55,618 nt of DNA from Clostridiales bacterium CHKCI006 (GTDB lineage Bacteria > Bacillota_I > Bacilli_A > Erysipelotrichales > Coprobacillaceae): the NCBI GenBank assembly GCA_900018345.1, contig FCNA01000134.1:1-55618 (forward strand). Direction: 5' to 3'. Both the position numbers and the translations under genes were made by a program. Each line of letters starts with the position of its first letter. Positions within the stretch are counted from its first letter, which is position 1. Shown here piece after piece: positions 24,093-32,762 of this stretch. The notes below the pieces were generated by a model. That model was not told the DNA's origin, ran no database searches, and saw nothing but the letters and a program-made list of their open reading frames with translations.

Positions 24093-24869
24093 ATGAATAC
24101 CCTGTTGTCTTTGTTTCTACTCTTTTTAAATCATTCGCTTCATCAGGATGTTTATTATCAAATTACCCAGTTTGTTTATGAACATCTCGAAGAGATGGAC
24201 AACTATTCTATGACAGCGTTGGCGGATGCCTGTCATACTTCCACCGTGACGATCAAAAAATGGATGGAGTTATTTGGTTTAGATAATTACAAGCGATTTA
24301 AAGAGCGTTTACGCGATACGTCTTTGATTCGTCTGGCACAGATTGATGCACGATGTCAGAAAGTGAGAAGCGAGCAGCTGGTTGAGAAGATCAGGCTGCT
24401 GTCTGGAAAAAAGGCAATCAATCAGGACATGTTTTTGGCTGCGATTGATCAACTGCTCGAGGATCTGGCTGAAGCTTGCCATGTCTATTTATGCAAAGCT
24501 ACTTTTCCGTTGGCTTTATCGCTCAGTTTCGTGGAGGATATGCGCTTGTTGGGAAAGCGCATCTATTTTAAACAAATCGGATTTCGTGCCGAATTCGAAC
24601 AACTGAAGACAGATGATCTGATCATTCTAGTGACGGTGACCGGTCGTATTCTGAGTCAGAATAAGTCCTATTTTTTAAAGCTTTATCGTTCCCCGGCGAA
24701 GAAGGCCATCATGACCCAAAATGAAATATTGCATACTTTTTATCTTTTTGATACCTATGTACCGCTTTTCGGTGAGGATGACAACGAAAATGAAAACCTG
24801 ATCTTACTGACCGTTTTTCAGCTAATCAAATATCGCTATTTTATGAAAATGAGAAATATAAACCGTTAA
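24093..24869 (+). CDS. Second MurR/RpiR-like transcriptional regulator
   Basis: A 258-residue protein; ATG 24093 is chosen with GGGGGAG at 24079-24085. Residues about 25-75 carry the helix-turn-helix (YSMTALADACHTSTVTIKKW, then LFGLDNYKRFKERLR) characteristic of RpiR proteins. The C-terminal part (ACHVYLCKATFPLALSLSFV, DDLIILVTVTGRIL) resembles a SIS fold with reduced similarity. It lies 13 bases after the previous regulator, from which it differs strongly in sequence, so this is not a recent duplication. They may form a heteromer or regulate the secreted esterase gene that follows. A terminator ends the pair. Confidence 0.7.
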   Translation: MNTLLSLFLLFLNHSLHQDVYYQITQFVYEHLEEMDNYSMTALADACHTSTVTIKKWMELFGLDNYKRFKERLRDTSLIRLAQIDARCQKVRSEQLVEKIRLLSGKKAINQDMFLAAIDQLLEDLAEACHVYLCKATFPLALSLSFVEDMRLLGKRIYFKQIGFRAEFEQLKTDDLIILVTVTGRILSQNKSYFLKLYRSPAKKAIMTQNEILHTFYLFDTYVPLFGEDDNENENLILLTVFQLIKYRYFMKMRNINR

Positions 24870-24885
24870 TTGTTATGAAAATTAC

Positions 24886-24917
24886 AAACAAGTTTCATGA
24901 TCGGAACTTGTTTTTAT
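24886..24917 (+). terminator. Terminator of the RpiR pair
   Basis: AAACAAGTT (24886-24894) pairs with AACTTGTTT (24905-24913), followed by TTATT. Confidence 0.8.
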
Positions 24918-25026
24918 TATGTTTGGAGAGTGTCAAACAGAGGACAAAATGGCTGTTGTTTTGGTTGTGAAAGGGCATTTGTTAGCGTTAAAATCTTTAG
25001 TAGAGAAGAAAGGAGATATATCGCGA

Positions 25027-26825
25027 ATGAAAAAACAAAAGAGAACTTCTTTGGCACTGCTGTTAGGGTCAGTCATGGCTTTGAGTATGGTGAGTACACC
25101 CGTGCAGGCTGAAGAAATCATCACACCTTCAGATCCAGCGACAGTGACAGCTTCAGAACCGCGCGAACAAACTAGTCAGGTCGTCATGCCTGAAGGAACT
25201 TATGAACCAGGTGTAACGGTAATCCAGGATGCAGAATCAAAAACCGGTTACACAGCTCATTTCGTTTTAGACGTGGAGGGAACACGCGAAAGAACCGGGG
25301 TGCCTGAAGGAGCAGTGATCACTGGTGTAGAGCTGCATGGATCCTTCCGTTTGATTTCTGATCCTGATCGGGTAAGTCTGGCCGAGGATTCAGATCATAG
25401 CTTATACGATTACGAAAACGGTGACTTTGTTGCCAATGTCCATCCTTATCAGCGCGCCTCCGGACAGACTGGTAACCGCGGCGGAGAATGGACGTTTGAG
25501 ATGGGATTGAATGAACAGACAGGAAATGATGAAATCAGTGTTCCAATGGTAAGTGGTGGACACTATGATTACTGTGTGATTCAATATACGTTAAACGGTG
25601 AAGCAGACTCTGTTCAGATTATGATCCAGCGAATCCATCTGGACCACGTCGTAATGAAGAGAACAGCGATTCAGAAACTTCTGATATCACGCATAGTATT
25701 GTTTATGGTCACTGGGATCCAGTGAAACAGTCTTTGTCTCCTAATTTGGATTACATGAATCCATACGATGGCAAACGCGGTACGGTTCAATATGTGGAGT
25801 ATGCCGGAACGATCTCTGAACATCAGGATTTAGGTATTTATTTGCCAGCGGGCTATGACGCCGATCGTGAGGAACCTTATCGTGTGATCTATCTGACACA
25901 TGGTATGGGCGGTAATGAAACATACTGGTTCACCCAACCACAGGCTTCAAATATCATGGACCACATTGTGGCTGAAGATCCTGGTCAGGAAGCCATCATT
26001 GTTGCAATGGACAATACATTATACAATTGGGATTATTACCAGATCGGTCTTAATGTGACTGAACGCATCATTCCTTATATTGAAGCCCATTACAATGTAT
26101 CCACAGATCCACAGGATCGTGCCTTTGGAGGTTTCTCGATGGGAGCGATGACTTCTACCTATATGGCATTCCATTACGCTGATGAATTCGGATACTTCGG
26201 TATCTTCTCTGGTACAAATATCGGTAATGCCACTTTTGCAGAGGACTTTGCGTATGACGGCAGTCTGCTGCAAAATAGAGTCGATCAGACGATCGCTTTA
26301 GCTTATCTGCAAGAAGTTGATGAAAACATTGTGCCTTCTGAGGATTTATTGAATGCTGTCGTTTTCACCATGGCTGGTAATGTTGACACAGCTGTTTATG
26401 CGAATGGTTTTGCACCATATGGCGCTTATGAAACGATTCGTGACTGGTGTCAGGAATATATGCCGGAAGAAAACTTCATTGATGGTGGGTTAGTACCAGG
26501 TTCCCATGATATTTATACCTGGGCACAATGCTTCCATACTTTTGCGGGTGAGGTTTGCTGGAGTAAGAACACGGCACCTGAAGAGCCTGAAACGCCAGTT
26601 GATCCAGAAATGCCAACCGATCCAGAACAACCAGGGGAAGGTCCTGATGTGGATGTGGACACGCCACAGGATACACAGCCATCTACGGATCAGCCAGATA
26701 CGACTTCTCCAGTCCAGACAGGGGATCAGGCGCAGCCATTATGGTATGCGGCAGGCGCTGGTTTAGCTGCAGCAGCATTACTTGGATTTGCAATCAAAAA
26801 GAAAAAATCACTCATCTCTAAATAA
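25027..26825 (+). pseudogene. Cell-surface esterase (feruloyl-esterase-like), one-base frameshift
   Basis: Two overlapping frames make one protein of about 600 residues. It starts at ATG 25027 (AAAGGAG at 25008-25014) with a signal peptide ending STPVQAEE. An N-terminal beta domain of about 180 residues follows. Frame one leaves sense at 25619; adding one T to the TT at 25619-25620 gives VQIYDPANPSG and joins the second frame without a gap. The second part is an esterase D-like alpha/beta hydrolase: IYLTHGMGGNETYW, GFSMGA (nucleophile Ser) and VPGSHD (catalytic His). A Pro/Asp/Glu-rich linker, a SPVQTGD sorting-like motif, a membrane segment and KKKKS end the protein, as in sortase substrates. 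It probably removes ester groups from plant polysaccharides. Possibly only a base-call error. Confidence 0.8.
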
Positions 26826-26830
26826 CGCAA

Positions 26831-26867
26831 AAAAGGTCCTTTCCAGATAAAACAGAAAGGACCCCTT
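26831..26867. terminator. Bidirectional terminator between esterase and superoxide reductase
   Basis: GGTCCTTTC (26835-26843) pairs with GAAAGGACC (26855-26863). The plus-strand A run before it becomes a T run for the minus gene. Confidence 0.8.
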
Positions 26868-26873
26868 TGTTTA

Positions 26874-27227
26874 TTAAAGTTCTTTTTTCCATACACCATG
26901 CAGGTTGCAGAATTCATACACAGCCTTTGGTGTCTCACCATCGCTTAAGACAAAAGTCGCTTCTGGACTCATCTCAGGATGTAAATATCTGATCTGCACC
27001 CCTTTGTCTGTTTCTAAAGCGATCCACTGAATGAAATGCGCTTCCATCATTGGATGAACGGTACTACCGACAATGGCATGCACTTTTCCGTTTTCCACGG
27101 TGACCTCAGGTATATGTTTTTCTACAGCTGCTTCTGTATCATTGGCTTTGATTTCCTGGATGCCTTCAACAGATTCAGTCGTTAAAGCTAAAAGTAATTT
27201 TTTGTTTGCTGATTCGTAAATTTTCAT
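26874..27227 (-). CDS. Desulfoferrodoxin-family superoxide reductase
   Basis: A 117-residue protein with AGGAGTG upstream on the minus strand. All five ligands of the square-pyramidal iron site are visible: EKHIP (with the catalytic Glu-Lys pair), HP and HF of VHPMMEAHF, and the Cys and His of FCNLHGVW. The enzyme reduces superoxide to peroxide without making oxygen, which suits an anaerobe. The N-terminal 35 residues lack the CxxC rubredoxin-like site of two-iron desulfoferrodoxins, so it is a one-iron, neelaredoxin-like form. It is monocistronic and convergent with the esterase. Confidence 0.92.
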   Translation of the reverse strand: MKIYESANKKLLLALTTESVEGIQEIKANDTEAAVEKHIPEVTVENGKVHAIVGSTVHPMMEAHFIQWIALETDKGVQIRYLHPEMSPEATFVLSDGETPKAVYEFCNLHGVWKKEL

Positions 27228-27328
27228 TTTTCTTCACACTCCTCACTTATAGTATAGCCACTCTTTCCGTTTTAAGCAAAGCTTTTGCTTGCTTTTTTTG
27301 ATATAATGAAAGGGGCGGGTGAATCAGG

Positions 27329-27580
27329 ATGAAACATCGTAAAAAAAGGATGACGGCGCTCATGCTGAATCTCTTCTTTGGTTATTTAGGTTTACATCGT
27401 ATCTATTTGGAACATTACATCAGCGGCACGTTGTTTTGGCTGTTGACATTCTTCTTTATTTACGGAAAAACAGGTCATGAAGCAGCGGGAGCAATCGTTG
27501 TGATCTGGACGCTGATAGATTTTTTTAACTTATTATTTGGTCTAGCCAAAGATGGCAAAGGACAAAAAGTGGATTGGTGA
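27329..27580 (+). CDS. TM2 domain membrane protein
   Basis: An 83-residue protein with a GGGCGGGTG site upstream. It has two membrane segments joined by a short turn (LMLNLFFGYLGLHRIYLEH, then GTLFWLLTFFFIYG and a third hydrophobic stretch IVVIWTLIDFFNLLFG). The GxxGxHRIY motif is the signature of the TM2 domain. Function of stand-alone TM2 proteins is unknown. Confidence 0.85.
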   Translation: MKHRKKRMTALMLNLFFGYLGLHRIYLEHYISGTLFWLLTFFFIYGKTGHEAAGAIVVIWTLIDFFNLLFGLAKDGKGQKVDW

Positions 27581-27612
27581 ATTGTTTGAAATAGAAGCAT
27601 AGGGATTTGCTG

Positions 27613-27640
27613 GCGTCCTGTTTTAGAGAGGCGCTTTTTT
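27613..27640 (+). terminator. Probable terminator of the TM2 gene
   Basis: GCG-CCT (27613-27619, one bulged T) pairs with AGGCGC (27629-27634), followed by six T. Confidence 0.6.
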
Positions 27641-27943
27641 GTTATTTGAATATTCCTTTCAATGGCTGGAGCAGCACAAGTCTTGCTGAATCGATGGGTT
27701 TATTGTTCGCAAATAAGGGTAAGCTATCCAGGCAAGCATGATGAATAGAAGCGGCGCAGATCTTAGTCTTAAATATGAACGAAAAAGTCTGTTTTTGGAT
27801 TTAAAGATGGCAACTTTCAGGGCAATGAAAGCAAATCGCGGGAGAGTTGTCTTTCTTTATGGAAATTCGCATGAAATGGAATACTTTTGCAGTAATTTTA
27901 ATGAAGATGTGCTAAAATAAATACGATTAGGGGTGAGATGAAA
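27641..27943. other. Non-coding stretch upstream of the ctpA operon
   Basis: I see no gene here; a 60-codon frame at 27738-27920 has no ribosome binding site and no family likeness. TAAAAT at 27913-27918 may be the -10 of the operon promoter. The end holds AGGGGTGAG, the ribosome binding site of ctpA. Confidence 0.45.
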
Positions 27944-29419
27944 ATGATGTATGATCAGGAAGAAGTACGGCGTCAGCGCCAGAAACAAAATGAACCGGAA
28001 ACAAAACCAGATAAGGGGAAGATCCCACCCAAGGCAAAGCTGGTTTTGATGATGGTGGCAATACTTGTCGTGGGGGTAACGGCAGGTTATTTTATGCATG
28101 GAAATCTTTCTGGCAGCAATGCTTTAGACAATGGGGAACTGTCGCGCTTTAAAAGCGTGTATGAGACCATAGAGAGTCAATGGGTCAATACGACGGATAA
28201 TCCGGATCTGGATTTGGAAACGGCAGCGATTGAAGGATTCCTGAATAATCTGGGGGATCCGCATACGAATTATTTTACGATCGAAGGTGCTCAAGCCTTT
28301 ACGGATTCCATGTCTGGCAGTTATGCCGGCATCGGGGTCGCTTATCGGCCACTGTCCTCAGGCGCTTTGGTGACAGAAGTTTATGGAGAGTCGCCATCCG
28401 CAGGTATTTTGGAGATGGGCGACATCATTGTGGCGGCTGAAGGCCATTCTCTAGAAGGTTTGACAAGTGAAGAAATGGCGAATCTGATCCGTGGCGAGGC
28501 GGGAACAGAGATCACTTTAACGATCAAACGTGACGGCAAGACCATGGATGTGGTCATCACAAGGCAGAATTTAGATTCTTCAGTTTCTTACTCTGTCGAT
28601 GAAGTCGATGGGGTCACCTTCGGCTATATGAAGATCACGACTTTTGGAGATACGACGGCTGAAACGGTGAAGGAAGGACTGGCATCATTTAAGGATCAGG
28701 GCATTGAACAGATCGTGCTTGATTTGCGCAGCAATGGCGGCGGTTATCTGACGGCGGTCCGGGATATGTTGAGTTATTTTATCCCTGAAGGTGAATTGTT
28801 GTTCACCTTGGAGGAAAAGAGCGGGCCGGCGCTGGAATATACATCTGATGATAGCGAGAAATATACGTTTAGAGCTGGATATGTGCTAGTGGATAGTCAG
28901 ACCGCCTCTGCTTCGGAAGTCATGGCTGGCTGTTTACAGCAGAAGCTAGGCTACCAATTAGTGGGAACGACGACTTATGGCAAAGGCACGGCACAGACCC
29001 AGCGCGTCTTAACCGATATGTCCTCTTATAAATATACGTATGCCAAATGGAATCTGCCGGATGGCACGAATATCAATGGTGTCGGTCTGACACCGGATAT
29101 TGCTGTTGAGAGTGCGCATCTTTACGATTTTATAACGTTTGAATTAACGTCCCCTTTACAATATGATAGTGTCAGCACAGAAGTGGCATATATGCAAATG
29201 ATGCTCAATACGATCGGATATGATTGTGGACGTGAGGACGGCTATTTCAGTCAGGAAACAGAGACTGCTCTTCGTCAGTTTGAGAGTGATCAGGGGCTGA
29301 GTGTGGATGGCGCGTTTAGTCAGGAGGATAATGAGATCTTACAGGCCGCCCTTGTGTTATATTTAAACAATAAAAATAACGATGTCGTTTATCAGGCGGC
29401 AGTTGAGGAGATGAAATAA
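27944..29419 (+). CDS. ctpA: C-terminal processing peptidase, S41 family
   Basis: A 491-residue membrane-anchored protease. AGGGGTGAG at 27929-27937 suits ATG 27944; ATG 27938 is possible. One membrane segment lies near residues 30-55. A PDZ domain (GIGVAYRPLSSGALVTEVYG, SAGILEMGDIIVAAEGH) at about 115-200 binds the substrate C-terminus. The S41 protease follows: DLRSNGGGYL, the nucleophile Ser in TASASEVMAG and the base Lys in TTYGKGTAQ. A peptidoglycan-binding domain (YMQMMLNTIGYDCGREDGYF) ends the protein. It should cut exported proteins or hydrolase regulators at the cell wall. It is first in the run ctpA-uvrB-cca-uvrA-hprK-lgt. Confidence 0.93.
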   Translation: MMYDQEEVRRQRQKQNEPETKPDKGKIPPKAKLVLMMVAILVVGVTAGYFMHGNLSGSNALDNGELSRFKSVYETIESQWVNTTDNPDLDLETAAIEGFLNNLGDPHTNYFTIEGAQAFTDSMSGSYAGIGVAYRPLSSGALVTEVYGESPSAGILEMGDIIVAAEGHSLEGLTSEEMANLIRGEAGTEITLTIKRDGKTMDVVITRQNLDSSVSYSVDEVDGVTFGYMKITTFGDTTAETVKEGLASFKDQGIEQIVLDLRSNGGGYLTAVRDMLSYFIPEGELLFTLEEKSGPALEYTSDDSEKYTFRAGYVLVDSQTASASEVMAGCLQQKLGYQLVGTTTYGKGTAQTQRVLTDMSSYKYTYAKWNLPDGTNINGVGLTPDIAVESAHLYDFITFELTSPLQYDSVSTEVAYMQMMLNTIGYDCGREDGYFSQETETALRQFESDQGLSVDGAFSQEDNEILQAALVLYLNNKNNDVVYQAAVEEMK

Positions 29420-29422
29420 TAT

Positions 29423-31393
29423 ATGGCACTGTTTGAACTCGTGTCTAAGTATCAGCCGACTGGTGATCAGCCAGCCGCTATTGAAAAGCTGGTTTCGGGA
29501 CTGAAGGAAGGCAAAAAGGAGCAGGTATTACTGGGGGGCACGGGGACCGGAAAAACATTTACGGTCTCCAATGTCATTGCCCGCATGGATCGTCCAACGC
29601 TTGTGCTTTCGCATAATAAGACCCTGGCCGGTCAGCTCTATTCGGAGCTGAAAGAGTTTTTCCCCCATAACCGGGTGGAATATTTTGTTTCCAACTTCGA
29701 TTTTTACCAGCCAGAGGCCTATATTCCAGGCAGTGATACTTATATTGATAAATCAACCAAGACCAATTATGAAATTGAAATGCTGCGCAGTTCGGCCATG
29801 AATTCCCTTTTAGAAAGACGGGATACCATTGTCGTAGCCTCGGTGGCTTCGATTTACGGCTTAGGTAATCCGGATGCTTATCGAGACATGATCTTTGCGG
29901 TCAGGGTCGGTCAGATGATCGATCGGCGTGAATTACTGAATTTCTTAGTCGACCGTCAATATCATCGCAATGATCTCGAACAGACCAAGGGAACCTTTCG
30001 TGTGCGCGGCGATGTGATTGAGATCGTTCCCGGACATACGGATAGCTATGTGATCCGCATTGAATTATTTGGAGATGAGGTCGACCGCATTACCGAAGTT
30101 GATCCGCTCAATGGGCATGTGATGAATGCTTATAGCCAATATACGATCTACCCGGCAACCGGCTATGTCACGACTAAGGAACAGATGAACCGGGCAGCGG
30201 ACAGTATCGAAGAAGAACTCAAAGACCGTCTGGAATTTTTCCAGAATGAAAATAAGCTGGTCGAGTATCAGCGCCTGGATCAAAGAACGCGCCATGATGT
30301 CGAGATGTTAAGAGAGGTCGGGATCTGTCCTGGAATTGAGAACTACTCCCGCCATATCGATGGCCGTCAGCCTGGACAAAGACCTTATACATTGATGGAC
30401 TATTTCCCTAAAGATTTTCTGATGATCGTGGACGAGTCTCACGTCATGCTGCCGCAGGTACGGGGGATGTATAATGGTGACCGTTCGCGTAAGGAGACCC
30501 TTGTCGAATATGGTTTCCGTTTGCCTAGTGCGCTGGATAACCGACCTTTACAATTTGATGAATTCGAGAAGATCATCAACCAGGTCATCTATGTTTCAGC
30601 GACACCGGGAGATTATGAATTAGAGCATGTGCATCATCAGGTTACGGAACAGATCATTCGTCCGACCGGCTTACTGGATCCATTGATCGAAGTGCGTCCG
30701 ACCAAAGGACAAATTGATGATCTGATGGATGAAATTGCAAAACGTCGGGAGAAGAATGAGCGTGTTCTGATCACGACCCTGACGATCCGTATGGCGGAGG
30801 ATCTTTCCGGCTATCTTCAGGAGATGGGGGTCAAGGTGGCTTATCTGCATGCTCAAACGAAAACATTGGAAAGAACTGAGATCCTGCGTGATCTGCGTTT
30901 GGGTAAGTATGATGTGCTGGTCGGCATCAACTTGCTTCGTGAGGGACTGGATCTGCCTGAGGTCTCACTGGTAGCTATCTTAGATGCAGATAAGGAAGGG
31001 TTCCTGCGTAATTATCGTTCGCTTATTCAGACGATTGGGCGTGCCGCGCGTAATGCTGAAGGTCACGTGATCATGTACGCCGATAAGATCACCGATTCGA
31101 TGCAGCAGGCCATCGATGAAACAAGTCGTCGTCGCAAGATTCAGGATGCCTACAACAAGGAACATGGCATCGTTCCACAGACGATCAAAAAAGAAATTCG
31201 GGAAGCCATTCACGGCAAGGAGACTTTGGATGCGGCCAGCGACATCGTGAAAAAAGGTAAAAAGGCCGGCAAGAAAGCGACCAAACAATTGGTGGAACAG
31301 CTGGAAAAAGAAATGCGCGAAGCCGCCAAGGTGCTGGATTTCGAACGCGCCATGGAATTAAGAGATATGATTATCGAACTGAGAGGAGAATAA
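29423..31393 (+). CDS. uvrB: Excinuclease ABC subunit B
   Basis: A 656-residue DNA helicase-like subunit of nucleotide excision repair. Walker A is [10 protein letters not shown] (about residue 38), the beta-hairpin that probes DNA lies near 90-115 ([20 protein letters not shown]), the DEAH-like box is VDESH, and helicase motifs [12 protein letters not shown]-like ([13 protein letters not shown]) and [10 protein letters not shown] are present. The C-terminal UVR domain ([20 protein letters not shown]) contacts UvrC. Length and start fit the family. It starts three bases after ctpA, and the next gene begins two bases after its stop. Confidence 0.98.
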   Translation: MALFELVSKYQPTGDQPAAIEKLVSGLKEGKKEQVLLGGTGTGKTFTVSNVIARMDRPTLVLSHNKTLAGQLYSELKEFFPHNRVEYFVSNFDFYQPEAYIPGSDTYIDKSTKTNYEIEMLRSSAMNSLLERRDTIVVASVASIYGLGNPDAYRDMIFAVRVGQMIDRRELLNFLVDRQYHRNDLEQTKGTFRVRGDVIEIVPGHTDSYVIRIELFGDEVDRITEVDPLNGHVMNAYSQYTIYPATGYVTTKEQMNRAADSIEEELKDRLEFFQNENKLVEYQRLDQRTRHDVEMLREVGICPGIENYSRHIDGRQPGQRPYTLMDYFPKDFLMIVDESHVMLPQVRGMYNGDRSRKETLVEYGFRLPSALDNRPLQFDEFEKIINQVIYVSATPGDYELEHVHHQVTEQIIRPTGLLDPLIEVRPTKGQIDDLMDEIAKRREKNERVLITTLTIRMAEDLSGYLQEMGVKVAYLHAQTKTLERTEILRDLRLGKYDVLVGINLLREGLDLPEVSLVAILDADKEGFLRNYRSLIQTIGRAARNAEGHVIMYADKITDSMQQAIDETSRRRKIQDAYNKEHGIVPQTIKKEIREAIHGKETLDAASDIVKKGKKAGKKATKQLVEQLEKEMREAAKVLDFERAMELRDMIIELRGE

Positions 31394-31394
31394 C

Positions 31395-32762
31395 ATGGAG
31401 CTAATGGAACAATGTTCCCCTCTTCTTCAGAGAGTGTTGACATACCTGCATGACAAAAAGGCGAAGGTCTATCTCGTAGGTGGTTGTGTGCGCGACCACC
31501 TTTTAGGTATTCGTCCTAAAGACTTTGATATTGAGGTATATGGGATGAGGGAAGCAGATCTCTTTGCAGCCTTAAAACAATTTGGAGAGTGTGATCTGGT
31601 AGGCAAGCAGTTTGGCATCTATAAACTTTTCAAACTGCCGGAAGCTGATTTTGCCTTGCCGCGTAGAGAAGTCCTGATCGGTTCGAAGCATCGTGATTTT
31701 GCCATCGAGGTCGATCCCTGGCTGTCTGAAAAAGAAGCCTGTCGCCGACGTGATTTTACCATGAACGCGATCCTGTATGATCCGTTTACTAAAAGTTATG
31801 TGGATCCTTATGATGGCAGAAAAGACATTCAGGCGGGCATCATCCGGGCGGTCGATCCGCATACCTTTAGTGAGGATCCTTTGCGGGTCTACCGGTTAGC
31901 CCAGTTTACTGCACGAACCGGCTTTAAGGTGGAGGAAGCCACGCGCCGGCTCTGTAGCCAGATCGTGGCAGATGGCCGTTTAAAAAGCCTGAGCAAGGAA
32001 AGAATAAGAGAGGAGTATACGAAACTGATGCTCGCCAAAAAACCGAGTTTGGGGCTCGTTTTGATGCAGGAAATCGGCATGCTGCATCCGCTCTTAGAAG
32101 CTTTGATCCACACGCATCAGCGGCCGGATTATCATCCGGAAGGCTCAGCCTGGATCCATACCCTTTTAGTGGTCGATGAAGCCAGCCAGGTCAAGCATCT
32201 CACCAGCAACCCCTTAGGCTTTATGCTCAGTGCCTTATTGCATGATGTGGGTAAACCGGAGACAACGGATGACTTTGGTCACGCGATCGGCCATGAAGTG
32301 ATCGGTGAGAAACGGGCCAGACAGTTTATGCGCGCGATCTATGGTCAAAAGAAACTGGAAAATTATGTGGCGATGAATGTTTACTGTCATTTAAAACTGA
32401 TGGTTTATGCAACCAGTTCTATCCGCGATAAAACTTATTTGAAATTCCTGGCCTTAATCAATGGAAAAACGACCTTAAATGATTTATACTATTTGACGAT
32501 GTGTGATGCACGAGGCTGTCAGACGGATGTACAGCATTCACTGCAGGCTCTCGATCGCTTCATGCATGACTATCCTTCCAGGCTTGGCTCAACGGCTCCA
32601 CAGCCACTTGTCAATGGCAGTGATGTTATGGCATTAGGCGTCCAGCCAGGTCCTCAAGTGAAAGCATTACTGCAGGAGGCCTATGACCTGCAGCTTGGGG
32701 GTCATCAGCGGTCAGGCATATTAAAGGTATTAAAAAGGAGGTTGGAGGATGGAACAGAATGA
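31395..32762 (+). CDS. cca: CCA tRNA nucleotidyltransferase with HD domain
   Basis: A 455-residue enzyme with AGAGGAG before the ATG. The N-terminal nucleotidyltransferase head ([23 protein letters not shown] with the catalytic Asp pair) and the [13 protein letters not shown] neck are those of CCA-adding or poly(A) polymerase-type enzymes. The C-terminal part has an HD phosphohydrolase motif ([18 protein letters not shown]). It completes or repairs the tRNA 3' CCA end; HD fusions can also act on 2',3'-cyclic phosphate. Lying between uvrB and uvrA is unusual. Its last 14 bases overlap uvrA. Confidence 0.9.
   Translation: MELMEQCSPLLQRVLTYLHDKKAKVYLVGGCVRDHLLGIRPKDFDIEVYGMREADLFAALKQFGECDLVGKQFGIYKLFKLPEADFALPRREVLIGSKHRDFAIEVDPWLSEKEACRRRDFTMNAILYDPFTKSYVDPYDGRKDIQAGIIRAVDPHTFSEDPLRVYRLAQFTARTGFKVEEATRRLCSQIVADGRLKSLSKERIREEYTKLMLAKKPSLGLVLMQEIGMLHPLLEALIHTHQRPDYHPEGSAWIHTLLVVDEASQVKHLTSNPLGFMLSALLHDVGKPETTDDFGHAIGHEVIGEKRARQFMRAIYGQKKLENYVAMNVYCHLKLMVYATSSIRDKTYLKFLALINGKTTLNDLYYLTMCDARGCQTDVQHSLQALDRFMHDYPSRLGSTAPQPLVNGSDVMALGVQPGPQVKALLQEAYDLQLGGHQRSGILKVLKRRLEDGTE

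Noticed and set aside
25600-25730. Programmed ribosomal frameshift in the esterase gene
   Set aside because: There is no slippery heptamer with a downstream stem or internal ribosome binding site; a one-base loss in a T run explains it better.
27738-27920. 60-codon plus-strand frame before ctpA
   Set aside because: No ribosome binding site, no recognisable domain, and it overlaps the expected promoter of the operon.
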